Shown in pieces: positions 45,425-54,927 of a stretch of DNA of 60,455 nucleotides (position 1 is the first letter of the stretch; each line of letters opens with the position of its first letter). The notes under the pieces were generated by a model. That model made no database searches, was not told the origin of the DNA, and worked only from the letters and a program-made list of their open reading frames with translations. Position numbers and translations under genes: made by a program. Source of the stretch: Sporosarcina sp. (GTDB taxonomy: Bacteria; Bacillota; Bacilli; Bacillales_A; Planococcaceae); NCBI RefSeq assembly GCF_029257255.1, contig NZ_JARICI010000038.1, forward strand, positions 1-60,455, given 5' to 3'.

Positions 45425-46570
45425 TTACTTTACTATACCATACACTTTTTCACGCGTAATGCGATCTGTCTCCAAAATTTCTTCCAAATCCGGTTTTTTG
45501 ATCGTATTGTGCTGATCCATCATTTGCTCAATAATATCCTCGATCTGCATGAAAGGAATACGCCCTTCCATAAACAATTGAACCGCCACTTCATTCGCCG
45601 CATTCATTGCCGTCGGCAGAGTGCCTCCTTCCCTACCTGCATCATATGCAAAGGACAGGGCTCTAAATCTCTCAAAATCCATTTTTTCAAAATGAAGTTT
45701 GCCGATTTCATCGAGACGCAGACGTTTGGCATTTGCCATTGGAATACGGTCAGGATACGTTAGTGCGTATTGAATCGGCACCCGCATATCTGGAGAACCG
45801 AGCTGCGCCATGACACTCGTATCTTCAAACTCCACCATCGAATGAATGATACTTTCTTTATGAAGCAGACATTCAATTTGATCGTACGGCATAGCAAACA
45901 GATGGTGTGCTTCAATGACTTCCAGACCTTTATTCATCATCGTCGCTGAATCAATCGTCAATTTATTGCCCATCGACCAGTTCGGATGCGCTAACGCTTG
46001 CTCTACCGTCACGTTTTGCAGTTGATCACGCGTATAGTCACGGAAACTGCCACCTGAAGCGGTAATAATTAACTGAGTAATGCGCTTTTCATTCTCACCG
46101 TTCAGGGCCTGAAATAAAGCGGAGTGTTCGCTGTCAACCGGCACAAGAGGCACCTGATAGCGTTTGGCAGCCTGCACTACCAAGTCTCCTGCAGCAACTA
46201 ATGTTTCTTTATTTGCAATGGCGATCGTCATACCCGCAGCAATTGCTGCAAGTGTCGGCTTCAGACCTACGCTTCCAATCACAGAGTTTAGCAGGACATC
46301 TGCTTCGATTCCAACAGCCGCTTCAATCAGTCCTTCATCACCATGAACAATTTTCACATTCGGAAATTCAGCCTGTAACCGTACAGCGTCCGCCTGCTCC
46401 ATTACTGATACCAGTTGAGGATTAAACTGTGCTATGATTTCACTGACTCTTCTAATATTCTTACCTGCAGACATCGCAGTTAATGTAAAGAGTTCAGGAT
46501 TCGACTCAATGATATCCAGCGTCTGCGTGCCGATTGAACCGGTAGCACCTAGCAAATTAATTTTCTTCAT
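45425..46570 (-). CDS. dxr: 1-deoxy-D-xylulose-5-phosphate reductoisomerase
   Basis: 381 residues. Second step of the MEP isoprenoid pathway. NADPH motif [13 protein letters not shown] (8-20), [12 protein letters not shown] near 118-128, the metal/substrate motif [11 protein letters not shown] near 145-155 and SGGSFRDY near 178. Its products feed undecaprenyl phosphate synthesis by UppS two genes upstream. It starts shortly after cdsA and is followed by rseP. Confidence 0.97.
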   Translation of the reverse strand: MKKINLLGATGSIGTQTLDIIESNPELFTLTAMSAGKNIRRVSEIIAQFNPQLVSVMEQADAVRLQAEFPNVKIVHGDEGLIEAAVGIEADVLLNSVIGSVGLKPTLAAIAAGMTIAIANKETLVAAGDLVVQAAKRYQVPLVPVDSEHSALFQALNGENEKRITQLIITASGGSFRDYTRDQLQNVTVEQALAHPNWSMGNKLTIDSATMMNKGLEVIEAHHLFAMPYDQIECLLHKESIIHSMVEFEDTSVMAQLGSPDMRVPIQYALTYPDRIPMANAKRLRLDEIGKLHFEKMDFERFRALSFAYDAGREGGTLPTAMNAANEVAVQLFMEGRIPFMQIEDIIEQMMDQHNTIKKPDLEEILETDRITREKVYGIVK

Positions 46571-46588
46571 ACGTAAACTTCCCTTCCG

Positions 46589-47383
46589 TTATCCTACAAA
46601 CTGCAAAAAATGAAGTAACGGCAAAACGAAAAGCAGGCTATCAAATCGATCCATAATTCCGCCGTGTCCAGGCAAAAGTGTGCCTGAATCTTTCACATCA
46701 TAATAGCGCTTCAATGCAGACTCCACCAAATCACCCATCTGTCCGACAATCGATGCGACGACGGTGATGAGAATAAAGGTTATGTAGGAATTTGCAATCG
46801 GATAAAACATATTGTAAATCAGTGAGATAATAACAGCGCAGAGAATTCCGCCAACAAATCCTTCAATTGTTTTATTTGGAGAAATTTCCGGCCACAGTTT
46901 CCGCTTGCCTATTTTGCGGCCTACGAAATAAGCACCTGAATCTGTTGACCAGATGATTAGCAGCGCATAGCCTATATATTCTAACCCAAAAAGACGCGTT
47001 TCTATTAAATAATAAAATCCAATGCCAACGTATAATGCGCTCATCGCAGTAAATGCCACATCTTCAAAAGTAGAACGGTTCTTCACCAGTACGGTATAAA
47101 CCAGCAACAATAGAATGAGAACATAAATCATTTCGAGTTTTTGTAAATGTAACGTGCTTTCTACTTGTTCAGTCCATTTAGATGGCAGCAAGATGACCAG
47201 TAACAATAGCCAGGATATAAAACCGCCCACTGAAAAAATTGACATCTTTCGCATACGAAGTAATTCATATAAACCAATCGTAGAAATCGCAAAGATCGTC
47301 ATGATGAAAGGCAGACCGCCAATCCAAATCATCGGGATAAAAAATGCGAGGGCAACGATGGCTGTGATGATTCTTTGCTTCAT
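46589..47383 (-). CDS. cdsA: Phosphatidate cytidylyltransferase
   Basis: 264-residue polytopic membrane enzyme making CDP-diacylglycerol, the substrate of PgsA elsewhere in this window. The family signature SALKRYYDVKDSGTLLPGHG lies near the C-terminus, preceded by about seven hydrophobic spans. Its ATG overlaps the uppS stop by 4 nt (ATGA). The dxr gene follows after 18 nt. Confidence 0.96.
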   Translation of the reverse strand: MKQRIITAIVALAFFIPMIWIGGLPFIMTIFAISTIGLYELLRMRKMSIFSVGGFISWLLLLVILLPSKWTEQVESTLHLQKLEMIYVLILLLLVYTVLVKNRSTFEDVAFTAMSALYVGIGFYYLIETRLFGLEYIGYALLIIWSTDSGAYFVGRKIGKRKLWPEISPNKTIEGFVGGILCAVIISLIYNMFYPIANSYITFILITVVASIVGQMGDLVESALKRYYDVKDSGTLLPGHGGIMDRFDSLLFVLPLLHFLQFVG

Positions 47384-48171
47384 CCTTTCTGATCCCCTTC
47401 CAAACTTCCAAATCTGCGATCACGATGCTGGAAGTCTTCAATTGACGCCAAAAAACACTCTTCATTGAAATCAGGCCATAGTACGTTCGTAAAAATGAAT
47501 TCTGCATACGCGAGCTGCCACAGCATAAAGTTCGACAGCCGAACTTCTCCACTTGTACGAATGAGCAAATCTGGCTCCGGCAAGTGAGCGGTCATTAATC
47601 TCGAGTTAATGACGTTCTCATCTATATCCTCTTTTTGAATCGTGCCGTCTTCCACTTCTTGTACAATTTCTTTCATCACATGGACCAATTCCACGCGACT
47701 GCCGTAATTCATTGCGAAGTTCAAAACAAGGCCCTTGTTATTCTTCGTTGTTTCAATCGCTTTTATGATGGCACTTCTAGTATGTGCAGGAAGAGCCTCT
47801 ATATTTCCGATCATCTCTACTTTAATATCTCTTTCCATCAGCTCTGGTAAATATGTATTAAGGAATTCGCCTGGCAGATTCATCAAAAAATCAATTTCCA
47901 GTTTCGGTCGTTTCCAATTTTCTGTAGAAAAAGCATAGAGTGTCAGAGCTTTTACACCGAGTGCATTTGCGAAATTGGTAATTTGACGGACCTTCTTCAT
48001 TCCTTCATGATGACCTGCTATACGCGGCATTTTCCGCTGTTTAGCCCATCTTCCATTCCCATCCATAATAATTGCTACATGATTTGGAATTGGTTTTCTC
48101 TTAACAGATTCTATTCGGTCATCTATAAACTGAATATCTGGTGTTTTTTTTCGAAACAGTTTTCTAAGCAT
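47380..48171 (-). CDS. uppS: Undecaprenyl diphosphate synthase
   Basis: 263 residues. cis-Prenyltransferase producing the C55 lipid carrier for cell wall synthesis. The hallmark HVAIIMDGNGRWAK has catalytic Asp37; the region TLYAFSTENWKRP and the RTSGEVRLSNFMLWQ motif follow. In this last motif the usual GExRISNF is conserved in outline. It follows frr after a terminator, with GGGGG as ribosome binding site, and overlaps cdsA. Confidence 0.97.
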   Translation of the reverse strand: MLRKLFRKKTPDIQFIDDRIESVKRKPIPNHVAIIMDGNGRWAKQRKMPRIAGHHEGMKKVRQITNFANALGVKALTLYAFSTENWKRPKLEIDFLMNLPGEFLNTYLPELMERDIKVEMIGNIEALPAHTRSAIIKAIETTKNNKGLVLNFAMNYGSRVELVHVMKEIVQEVEDGTIQKEDIDENVINSRLMTAHLPEPDLLIRTSGEVRLSNFMLWQLAYAEFIFTNVLWPDFNEECFLASIEDFQHRDRRFGSLEGDQKG

Positions 48172-48253
48172 AGCGTTCCCCCACTTGGCTCATTTCGGAT
48201 ACTCCTATAGCCTATCCTACCAAATTGCATAGTAAATAGCATGCAAAAGACAG

Positions 48254-48280
48254 AAAAAAGCGTCCTAAAAGTAGGACGCT
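48254..48280 (-). terminator. Intrinsic terminator after frr
   Basis: Minus strand 9-bp perfect stem AGCGTCCTA/TAGGACGCT with a CTTT loop and six T. A second small IR TTGCAT/ATGCAA follows in the uppS upstream region; no clear uppS promoter is seen. Confidence 0.9.
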
Positions 48281-48303
48281 CCTCCTGATAGAAAGTTCTA
48301 TAC

Positions 48304-48861
48304 TCAGATTTCTAAAATTTCGTTTTCTTTGTCTTTTGCCATCTGGTCTACTTTTTCGATAAAGTTATCTGTCAACTTTTGAACTTCATCATTGTATCGG
48401 CGCAGTTCATCTTCCGTAATGTCTCCGTCTTTTTCACTCTTCTTGAGTTCGTCATTGCTGTCGCGACGTACGTTACGGACTGCTACTTTCGCATCTTCTG
48501 CTTCGCGTTTCACTTCTTTTACTAATTCTTTACGGCGTTCTTCTGTCAAAGCAGGCACAGCTAAACGAATAACGGATCCGTCATTTGATGGTGTGATGCC
48601 GATGTCTGACTTCATGATTGCTTTTTCAATTTCCACGATAGTTGTTTTATCATAAGGCTGTACCACTAGAAGACGTGGTTCCGGTACTGAAATACCAGCC
48701 ATTTGATTTAATGGAGTGGGTGCACCGTAGTACATTACAGAAATTCTGTCTAATATACTCGCGTTAGCTCTTCCAGCACGAATTGATGCCAATTGTCTCG
48801 AATAGGCACTTAAAGCTTTGTCCATGCGTTCAGTTGTTTGATTCATCGTTTCTTTTGTCAT
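48304..48861 (-). CDS. frr: Ribosome recycling factor
   Basis: 185 residues, exact family length. Conserved start [36 protein letters not shown] and the [17 protein letters not shown] motifs. Splits post-termination ribosomes with EF-G. Its ATG overlaps the pyrH stop by 4 nt and its ribosome binding site AGGAGG lies inside pyrH. A strong terminator follows. Confidence 0.98.
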   Translation of the reverse strand: MTKETMNQTTERMDKALSAYSRQLASIRAGRANASILDRISVMYYGAPTPLNQMAGISVPEPRLLVVQPYDKTTIVEIEKAIMKSDIGITPSNDGSVIRLAVPALTEERRKELVKEVKREAEDAKVAVRNVRRDSNDELKKSEKDGDITEDELRRYNDEVQKLTDNFIEKVDQMAKDKENEILEI

Positions 48862-49586
48862 TGTTTATTCCTCCTGACCACCGTACCGATTTCTTCACCG
48901 AGCACGGCTTTTTTAATATTACCATTCTCCATAATTGAGAATACAACGAGCGGGATATCATTGTCCATACATAGCGTGGACGCAGTGGAATCCATTACTT
49001 CAAGACCTTGACTGATTACTTCCAAGTATGATAGTTCAAAATATTTTACCGCGCTTGCATCTTTCATTGGATCTGCAGAGTACACACCGTCGACATTATT
49101 TTTCGCCATTAAAATGACATCAGCCTCAATTTCAGCTGCACGTAATGCAGCCGTCGTATCAGTAGAGAAATAAGGATTCCCTGTGCCTGCGGCAAAAATA
49201 ACCACGCGGTTCTTCTCCAAATGGCGGATTGCTTTTCGGCGTATGTAAGGTTCTGCCACTTGTCTCATATCAATGGAGCTCATTACGCGAGTTTCAGGCC
49301 CAAGCTTTTCAAGAGCATCCTGCAGTGCAAGAGAGTTCATAACCGTCGCAAGCATGCCCATATAGTCCGCTGTTGTGCGATCCATACCCATTTCACTTCC
49401 GACTTTTCCTCTCCAGATATTGCCTCCGCCTACTACTACGGCTACTTCCACACCGAGTTCTACTACTTCTTTTACTTGATTTGCAACTGATTTTACTACT
49501 TCCGGAGACAATCCATACCCTTGATCTCCAGCTAATGCTTCTCCACTTAATTTCAACACGATCCGCTTATACTTTGGATTACTCAT
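48858..49586 (-). CDS. pyrH: UMP kinase
   Basis: 242 residues of the amino-acid kinase fold, phosphorylating UMP to UDP. Motifs: [22 protein letters not shown] and [19 protein letters not shown]. The start at 49586 has GGAGGG 5 nt upstream; the ORF can be extended by 15 codons without support. It follows tsf across a terminator and overlaps frr. Confidence 0.97.
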   Translation of the reverse strand: MSNPKYKRIVLKLSGEALAGDQGYGLSPEVVKSVANQVKEVVELGVEVAVVVGGGNIWRGKVGSEMGMDRTTADYMGMLATVMNSLALQDALEKLGPETRVMSSIDMRQVAEPYIRRKAIRHLEKNRVVIFAAGTGNPYFSTDTTAALRAAEIEADVILMAKNNVDGVYSADPMKDASAVKYFELSYLEVISQGLEVMDSTASTLCMDNDIPLVVFSIMENGNIKKAVLGEEIGTVVRRNKQ

Positions 49587-49614
49587 GTAGACCCTCCTGC
49601 AATTTCCTATTCTC

Positions 49615-49648
49615 AAAAAAGAGGAACACATAATGGATGTGCCCCTCT
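49615..49648 (-). terminator. Intrinsic terminator after tsf
   Basis: Minus strand stem AGAGG-gg-CACAT/ATGTG-tt-CCTCT, followed by six T. Confidence 0.85.
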
Positions 49649-49663
49649 GTATGATTGGTTTAC

Positions 49664-50551
49664 TTAGTTTCCTTTAACTTGGCTCATTACTTCGTCAGCA
49701 AAGTTGTCTTCACGCTTCTCGATTCCTTCGCCCACTTCATAACGAATGAACTCAACTAAAGTTCCGCCAGTTGATTTAACGAAATCGCGGACTTTTTGGT
49801 CAGAGTTTTTAACGAAAGCTTGGTCAAGTACACAGATTTCCTCGAAGTACTTTCCAAGACGGCCTTCTACCATTTTCGCTACAATGTTCTCTGGCTTGCC
49901 TTCATTCAATGCTTGCTCAGTCAACACTTTACGCTCTGACTCTACTTCATCAGTAGATACTTCGTCGCGTGAAATGTATTTCGGGTTCATAGCTGCGATA
50001 TGCATTGCTACATCTTTCGCTGCTTCAGAATCATTTGATCCTTCTAGAACTGTCAATACTGCAATTCGTCCGCCCATGTGCAAGTAAGGACCGAATACAT
50101 CCTGATCTGTCTTTTGACGGATTTCAAAACGGCGAAGAGTGATTTTCTCCCCAATTTTCGCTACAGCATTTGAAATGTGCTGAGATACAGTCAAGCCGTT
50201 ATCCATTTTAGCTTCATTTGCTTCTTCAACAGTAGCTGGTTTGTTTGCAAGCAAGAACTCTGAAAGTTCTTGAACAAGCGTTTGGAATCCTTCGTTTTTT
50301 GCAACGAAGTCTGTTTCAGCATTCACTTCAAGGATTACTGCTTCGTTACCTTGAACTAAGATGTTTGCAACACCTTCAGCTGCAATACGATCTGCTTTTT
50401 TCGCTGCACTTGAAAGACCTTTTTCACGCATGAAATCGATTGCTGCATTCATGTCGCCGTCTACTTGAGTTAGTGCTTTTTTGCAGTCCATCATACCTGC
50501 GCCTGTTTTTTCACGAAGTTCTTTTACCATTTGAGCTGTGATTGTTGCCAT
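49664..50551 (-). CDS. tsf: Elongation factor Ts
   Basis: 295 residues. Nucleotide exchange factor for EF-Tu. UBA-like N-terminus ([20 protein letters not shown]), the signature [17 protein letters not shown] and the core domains are complete. The start at 50551 has AGGAGG 10 nt upstream. It follows the rpsB terminator after 127 nt and has a terminator before pyrH, so each gene of the rpsB-tsf-pyrH-frr group is flanked by attenuating hairpins. Confidence 0.98.
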   Translation of the reverse strand: MATITAQMVKELREKTGAGMMDCKKALTQVDGDMNAAIDFMREKGLSSAAKKADRIAAEGVANILVQGNEAVILEVNAETDFVAKNEGFQTLVQELSEFLLANKPATVEEANEAKMDNGLTVSQHISNAVAKIGEKITLRRFEIRQKTDQDVFGPYLHMGGRIAVLTVLEGSNDSEAAKDVAMHIAAMNPKYISRDEVSTDEVESERKVLTEQALNEGKPENIVAKMVEGRLGKYFEEICVLDQAFVKNSDQKVRDFVKSTGGTLVEFIRYEVGEGIEKREDNFADEVMSQVKGN

Positions 50552-50677
50552 TTTAAAAATTCCTCCTATTATCATTCATCTGTTATATATAAGTTGAGAA
50601 AAGTAATTTGCATCTGCCTTAGGCACGTTGATTTGCTGCCCATGCTAGAAACTTAACTCATCATATATTGATTACTT

Positions 50678-50714
50678 TAAAAAAAGACGATAAGGGGTAC
50701 GCCGCTTATCGTCT
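50678..50714 (-). terminator. Intrinsic terminator between rpsB and tsf
   Basis: Minus strand 10-bp perfect stem AGACGATAAG/CTTATCGTCT, followed by seven T. The gap 50552-50677 before tsf contains GGGCA/TGCC pairings and a TATATA but no clear promoter. Confidence 0.9.
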
Positions 50715-50729
50715 CTTCGTTTACTCATT

Positions 50730-51470
50730 TCAGTCTGCAGCTACAGTTTCAGTTTCGTTCGCTGTTTCAGCAGCCACTTCATCGTCTTCACCTTGACGGG
50801 ATTCAATCAATGCATCTGCCATTTTACTTGTAAGTAAACGTACTGCGCGGATTGCATCGTCGTTCGCCGGGATGACATAGTCGATTTCGTCCGGATCACA
50901 GTTAGTATCTACGATTCCAACGAGTGGAATATTCAATTTGATTGCTTCAGCAACAGCGATACGCTCTTTACGAGGATCTACGATGAAAATTACATCTGGC
51001 AATCCTTTCATATCACGGATACCGCCTAAGAATTTAACAAGACGCTCATGCTCTTTGTTCAATTGAGAAACTTCTTTCTTAGGAAGAACATCAAATGTTC
51101 CGTCCTCTTCCATTTTCTCAATTTGTTTCATACGAGCTACACGCTTTTGAATAGTACCAAAGTTTGTCAATGTACCGCCCAACCAGCGTTGGTTGATGTA
51201 GTACATTCCAGCACGTTCTGCTTCTTCTTTGATTGCTTCTTGTGCTTGTTTCTTCGTACCTACGAAAAGGACTTTACCACCGTCAGCACCGACTTGGCGC
51301 ATGAAGTTGTAAGCTTCCTCTAATTTTTTTACTGTTTTTTGTAGATCGATGATGTAAATGCCGTTACGCTCCACAAAAATAAATTTCTTCATTTTAGGGT
51401 TCCAGCGGCGTGTTTGGTGTCCGAAATGAACACCTGCTTCTAGCAATTGCTTCATTGAGATTACTGACAT
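50730..51470 (-). CDS. rpsB: 30S ribosomal protein S2
   Basis: 246 residues with the S2 hallmark [24 protein letters not shown] and [19 protein letters not shown]. The acidic C-terminal tail ([11 protein letters not shown]) is typical of Firmicutes. The start at 51470 has AGGAGG 7 nt upstream; upstream frame extension is not supported. It has its own promoter and a structured leader. Confidence 0.98.
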   Translation of the reverse strand: MSVISMKQLLEAGVHFGHQTRRWNPKMKKFIFVERNGIYIIDLQKTVKKLEEAYNFMRQVGADGGKVLFVGTKKQAQEAIKEEAERAGMYYINQRWLGGTLTNFGTIQKRVARMKQIEKMEEDGTFDVLPKKEVSQLNKEHERLVKFLGGIRDMKGLPDVIFIVDPRKERIAVAEAIKLNIPLVGIVDTNCDPDEIDYVIPANDDAIRAVRLLTSKMADALIESRQGEDDEVAAETANETETVAAD

Positions 51471-51499
51471 GATAATTCCTCCTATTGGTTTTTGTCCTC

Positions 51500-51556
51500 C
51501 GCGTACTTCCTGCAAAAGAGTGACCGAAACGGCACCAACTCTTTCGTCCGCACGCG
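51500..51556 (-). ncRNA. Structured leader of rpsB
   Basis: In the transcribed 5' region CGCGT (51552-51556 side) pairs with ACGCG (51500-51504 side), enclosing a 7-bp stem AAAGAGT/ACTCTTT (51515-51521 with 51538-51544) and an inner CCG/CGG hairpin. The 3' side ends 20 nt before the ribosome binding site. S2 autoregulation via the rpsB leader is known in other bacteria; whether this is the same here is inference. Confidence 0.4.
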
Positions 51557-51577
51557 TGTGTAGTAATACCATCTACT

Positions 51578-51606
51578 AAAATAACATATATATGGGCCGT
51601 TTGCAA
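51578..51606 (-). promoter_or_regulatory. SigA promoter of rpsB
   Basis: Minus strand TTGCAA (51601-51606), 17-nt spacer, TATTTT (51578-51583), directly after the swrB stop. Confidence 0.6.
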
Positions 51607-51621
51607 CCACCGACTTTTGTT

Positions 51622-52116
51622 TCAGCTGAATTTTAACAGCAATTCAATTTCTGTCTGGCCTTTTCCGAGCTTTTTCGCAATTTCTTCTACCGATTTACCT
51701 TCCTCATGCATCAATTTCGCTTTCGCCCGGTCGTCCAACGGCTCTGTTTCTCGTTGATCTGTCGCAGCCGCGGTCTGCTGATAGGAACGAAGAGCAAATT
51801 GAACGGGCACAGGATGAGGTTTCTGTTGTACTTTTTCGGTTTCAGTAACCGTTTTTTGCTGCACCTGCGGCTGAAATGGAATCTCTACCTCAGCAAACGG
51901 AGGTACATCTGCTGTGTTGTTTAACTGCTCAATTAAGCGATCATTTTCTTCTTTGATTTCTGCCAGATATGCCATTACGGACTGATCCATCTCATCCATC
52001 AGCTTTTGCTGTTTCTTTTCCAAGTTATTAAATTTGGAGACTTTTAAAAACAGTAAGGTAATAATCATGAAACTGATGATTTGTAAAATGAATAAAATTG
52101 CTACGATGATTCCCAT
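51622..52116 (-). CDS. swrB: SwrB-like swarming motility protein
   Basis: 164 residues. One N-terminal membrane span (about 3-24), a coiled-coil segment (about 30-68), a variable P/Q/E-rich middle, and a C-terminal helix-turn-helix-like end (MHEEGKSVEEIAKKLGKGQTEIELLLKF). This is the SwrB layout. In B. subtilis SwrB activates the flagellar type III export apparatus through FliP. It lies at the end of the sigD operon next to rpsB, exactly as swrB (ylxL) does. Confidence 0.85.
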   Translation of the reverse strand: MGIIVAILFILQIISFMIITLLFLKVSKFNNLEKKQQKLMDEMDQSVMAYLAEIKEENDRLIEQLNNTADVPPFAEVEIPFQPQVQQKTVTETEKVQQKPHPVPVQFALRSYQQTAAATDQRETEPLDDRAKAKLMHEEGKSVEEIAKKLGKGQTEIELLLKFS

Positions 52117-52122
52117 GTTTGA

Positions 52123-52422
52123 TCACCCACTAAAGTCAACAAACGAGCCTTTAAAAGGATGCTTCACTCGTCGTGCTTCTTCTTCCTGTTTTTCTCTCTT
52201 TTGCTGTTCACTTTGCTCATCCGGCTGTCGATCGTCAGGATTTAATTTAGCATATGGATCGGATTCAACGACGGTCTCTTGATTTTTGAGCGCCTGCTTT
52301 TCAGTTGAAGTATTTGCATGCTGCTGGGCTATTTGAGATTGCTGTTGCTTTTGCTCGGCGATTTTTCCGGCCTCAAATGTTTTAGGTATCGCTATTTGCA
52401 GTTCAATACTTTTCAAGCTCAT
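52123..52422 (-). CDS. Small hydrophilic protein between sigD and swrB
   Basis: 99 residues. I recognise no named family. It has no membrane span; the middle is Q/E/K-rich and probably disordered or coiled coil (KIAEQKQQQSQIAQQH; EQSEQQKREKQEEEARR), and it ends with an ordered-looking tail HPFKGSFVDFSG. The ATG overlaps the sigD stop by 4 nt (ATGA) with GGAGGG upstream, and swrB starts 6 nt after its stop, so it is a real, coupled gene. The context suggests a role in motility or SigD function; that is inference only. Confidence 0.85.
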   Translation of the reverse strand: MSLKSIELQIAIPKTFEAGKIAEQKQQQSQIAQQHANTSTEKQALKNQETVVESDPYAKLNPDDRQPDEQSEQQKREKQEEEARRVKHPFKGSFVDFSG

Positions 52423-53198
52423 AAAATCCCTCCATCCGTAATTTCACCCGCCAGTAAGGTGCGCAGTTTAAACAAAGCTTTCGAATGAATTTGCGATATT
52501 CTGGAAGTGGACAGACTTAAAATTTCACCAATTTCGGTTAATGTCATATCTTCTTGATAAAACAAACTTAGTACCAGCTGCTCGTTTTCATTAAGTTCTT
52601 TAATTTTCTTCATTAGATCACTAATCAGCTCGTCTTTGAGTGCCAGCTGCTCCGGTGTCTTGGTCTGTTCGTCACGCAATACAAAGGTCTGATCATTTTG
52701 CTCATCGTCATCATTCATTTTCTCATCAATCGACAATACGTTTGCGAAATATTGTTCATGAACTGTCTGGTAAACCTCATCTGTGGTGATTCCCAGATGA
52801 TCAGCCACTTCTTCAGGTGTCACCGTTCGCAAATAAGACTGCTCAAGTTTACTAATTTCTTCATCCATTTTTTTCGTCTTTTCTCTAGAGGAACGTGAAA
52901 GCCAATCCTCTTTTCGCAAGCCATCTATTATGGTTCCGCGAATACGAAAAGATGCATACGTATCAAATTTCAAGTCGCGATCGGGATCGAATTTTGTCAA
53001 GGCATCGAATAATCCTTGATAACCAAGTGATTTAATTTCGTCCCGTGAGACATTTTTCGGCAGTCCCGCACTGATTCTCTGTACATGATAATTCACTAAT
53101 GGTGTATAAAGTTGGACTAGCGTGTCACCTGCATCAGGATCACGGTCTTCGAGCCACAACTTCCACTGATGCCGTTCAGCTGTATCTTGCTTTGCCAT
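52419..53198 (-). CDS. sigD: RNA polymerase sigma-D (FliA/WhiG type)
   Basis: About 259 residues. Regions 2 (SLGYQGLFDALTKFDPDRDLKFDTYASFRIRGTIIDGLR), 3 and 4.2 (MTLTEIGEILSLSTSRISQIHSKALFKLR) are all present. SigD transcribes flagellin, autolysin and chemoreceptor genes after hook completion. ATG 53198 is served by AAAGG about 10 nt upstream; GTG 53207 is an alternative. A strong terminator separates it from cheD, and no good promoter is visible in the gap, so its expression should depend on read-through from the long fla/che operon. Confidence 0.96.
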   Translation of the reverse strand: MAKQDTAERHQWKLWLEDRDPDAGDTLVQLYTPLVNYHVQRISAGLPKNVSRDEIKSLGYQGLFDALTKFDPDRDLKFDTYASFRIRGTIIDGLRKEDWLSRSSREKTKKMDEEISKLEQSYLRTVTPEEVADHLGITTDEVYQTVHEQYFANVLSIDEKMNDDDEQNDQTFVLRDEQTKTPEQLALKDELISDLMKKIKELNENEQLVLSLFYQEDMTLTEIGEILSLSTSRISQIHSKALFKLRTLLAGEITDGGIL

Positions 53199-53271
53199 CG
53201 AATTCACGCCTTTCCTGTCAGATTCCGTCTGCCTGCTCTCACTTCTTATCTAACAGTATAACAAATCTCCA

Positions 53272-53302
53272 TAAAAAAAGGCGACTAATCAAATAGCCGC
53301 CT
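53272..53302 (-). terminator. Intrinsic terminator between cheD and sigD
   Basis: Minus strand stem AGGCGgCTA/TAGtCGCCT (nine pairs including one G-U) with a 6-nt loop, followed by seven T. The remaining 73 nt before sigD contain TATACT but no matching -35. Confidence 0.88.
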
Positions 53303-53325
53303 GGTTTTATCGCTTAGAAATCTGG

Positions 53326-53820
53326 TTACATCTCCTGTGTGCCTGCGTTGACTGTGCGCACATGAAGAATGCTTGTCTCAGGGTCGAATTCAATTGTTCT
53401 TCCGCTTGAGCCTCCCGTATCTTCAGCAACGATTGGTATGGAGAGCCTTTTCAACTCTGCTTTGACCGCCTCTACATTCCTCGGACCGATACGAATCGTA
53501 TCATTGGAGCCAAATTGGAACATCTGTGCGCCACCGGCTATTTTTGCTTTAATGCTGAATGGACGCACTCCTTGTAATTTCAGCATTTCCATCATGGCAT
53601 AAATACCTGTATCCGCGAATTTAGCGGCATTTAATGTAGATGACTTTCCTAATTGGCTGTCCGGCAACATGACATGCACCATGCCTGCGATCTTTTTCGA
53701 CGCATCGTACAGCACTACACCGACACAGGATCCGAGTCCGGATGTTCGAATCGTCTGAGGAGTCTTGGCGATATTCATATCCGCAATCCCTACTCTTACG
53801 ACGGTTTTAGTATTCAGCAT
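53326..53820 (-). CDS. cheD: Chemoreceptor glutamine deamidase CheD
   Basis: 164 residues. Catalytic Cys32 in GLGSCVGVVLYD, His49 in GMVHVML, and the substrate-binding GGAQMF segment. Deamidates receptor glutamines and, bound to CheC, takes part in the B. subtilis-type adaptation loop. It starts 1 nt after the cheC stop and ends at a strong terminator. Confidence 0.96.
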   Translation of the reverse strand: MLNTKTVVRVGIADMNIAKTPQTIRTSGLGSCVGVVLYDASKKIAGMVHVMLPDSQLGKSSTLNAAKFADTGIYAMMEMLKLQGVRPFSIKAKIAGGAQMFQFGSNDTIRIGPRNVEAVKAELKRLSIPIVAEDTGGSSGRTIEFDPETSILHVRTVNAGTQEM

Positions 53821-54453
53821 TTAAAGTACACCTAAAGAACTGAAAACCGTGCGGTATGAGGGCGGGTCCGGTAATAAGAAGAAATGACCTGCTAAACTCG
53901 AAACACCTTGTTCCCCTTCTTGCAGAATTTCCGTTTCAATTACGATGACTTCATCGCTGTACTGAGAAACTTCAATTAACCCAAAACTCACAATCGCTCC
54001 GACCATATCTACGCTTAAAGACGGAACAGTCGGATAGATTTTCAGCGATGTAAAGTCAGATAACGCGGATAAATAAGATCCCGAAAGGATATTGCCTAAC
54101 TCTTGCAATGCAGAAGCGCCTAACCCTAAATCTTCTACTCCTGTAAATGTAAATTCTGGTTCATTCATCAGTTTGCGAATAAAGTCAGTAGCCGATTCTA
54201 TTGTCAGCACAAAAAACATGCTACCCGTCAAATCGCCTTCAATACGTAGAAAAATACCTGCTACAATCTTTTCTGTACCGCCTGCCAGCTCAAACATTTC
54301 GTCGAATGAGACCAGCTCCACATTCGGAACTCTCATATCAATTTTATGTCCCAGCAGCTGAGACAACGAAGTAGCCGCGTGTGCAGCTCCTATGTTGCCG
54401 ATCTCCTTCAGTACATCCAGGTGCATCTCGGTTATTTCATTTTCAGAGTTCAT
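53821..54453 (-). CDS. cheC: CheY-P phosphatase CheC
   Basis: 210 residues with both family active-site repeats: DVLKEIGNIGAAHAA (E17, N20) and SALQELGNILSGSYL in the second half. CheC dephosphorylates CheY-P and is stimulated by CheD. The start lies inside the 3' end of cheW (11-nt overlap) with AAGGTG upstream. It forms the CheC-CheD pair typical of Firmicutes chemotaxis. Confidence 0.96.
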   Translation of the reverse strand: MNSENEITEMHLDVLKEIGNIGAAHAATSLSQLLGHKIDMRVPNVELVSFDEMFELAGGTEKIVAGIFLRIEGDLTGSMFFVLTIESATDFIRKLMNEPEFTFTGVEDLGLGASALQELGNILSGSYLSALSDFTSLKIYPTVPSLSVDMVGAIVSFGLIEVSQYSDEVIVIETEILQEGEQGVSSLAGHFFLLPDPPSYRTVFSSLGVL

Positions 54454-54910
54454 CCGTATTCACCTTTTTGATAGGCTGCAGCACTTTTTCCAGATTCAGC
54501 ATAACGAGCAAACGCTTATCTACTTTGGCTACACCAGAAATGAATTCTGACTCAACAGATCCAACTACTTCCGGCTGAGGTCCAATAGCACTTGTCGGAA
54601 CATCCATGACATCATTCGCGTCATCGACGATCAAGCCCACTTCTGAGTCGGCATAAGAGACGATAATGATACAACTTGATTCATCAAATTCCTTATATTC
54701 CATATCAAAGCGCTCACGCAAATCGACAACTGGCGTTACAACTCCACGCAGATTCAACACACCTTTTACATAAGAAGGCATTCTCGGTACGCGTGTGATG
54801 GAGAGTGATTTCTCGATGGATTCTACTACATCCAGCCCGATCGCATATTCTTTATTCATCAATTGAAAGACAATAACCTTCATATCACTTACTTCTACAG
54901 CTTTTGTCAT
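54443..54910 (-). CDS. cheW: Chemotaxis coupling protein CheW
   Basis: 155 residues, one CheW domain of two SH3-like barrels (KVIVFQLMNKEYAIGLDVVESIEK; RGVVTPVVDLRERF; GLIVDDANDVM). Couples receptors to CheA. The start at 54910 has GAGGTG 9 nt upstream; GTG 54922 is within that site. It lies between cheA and cheC in the usual order. Confidence 0.97.
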   Translation of the reverse strand: MTKAVEVSDMKVIVFQLMNKEYAIGLDVVESIEKSLSITRVPRMPSYVKGVLNLRGVVTPVVDLRERFDMEYKEFDESSCIIIVSYADSEVGLIVDDANDVMDVPTSAIGPQPEVVGSVESEFISGVAKVDKRLLVMLNLEKVLQPIKKVNTDEL

Positions 54911-54927
54911 ACTTTTTGTCACCTCAA

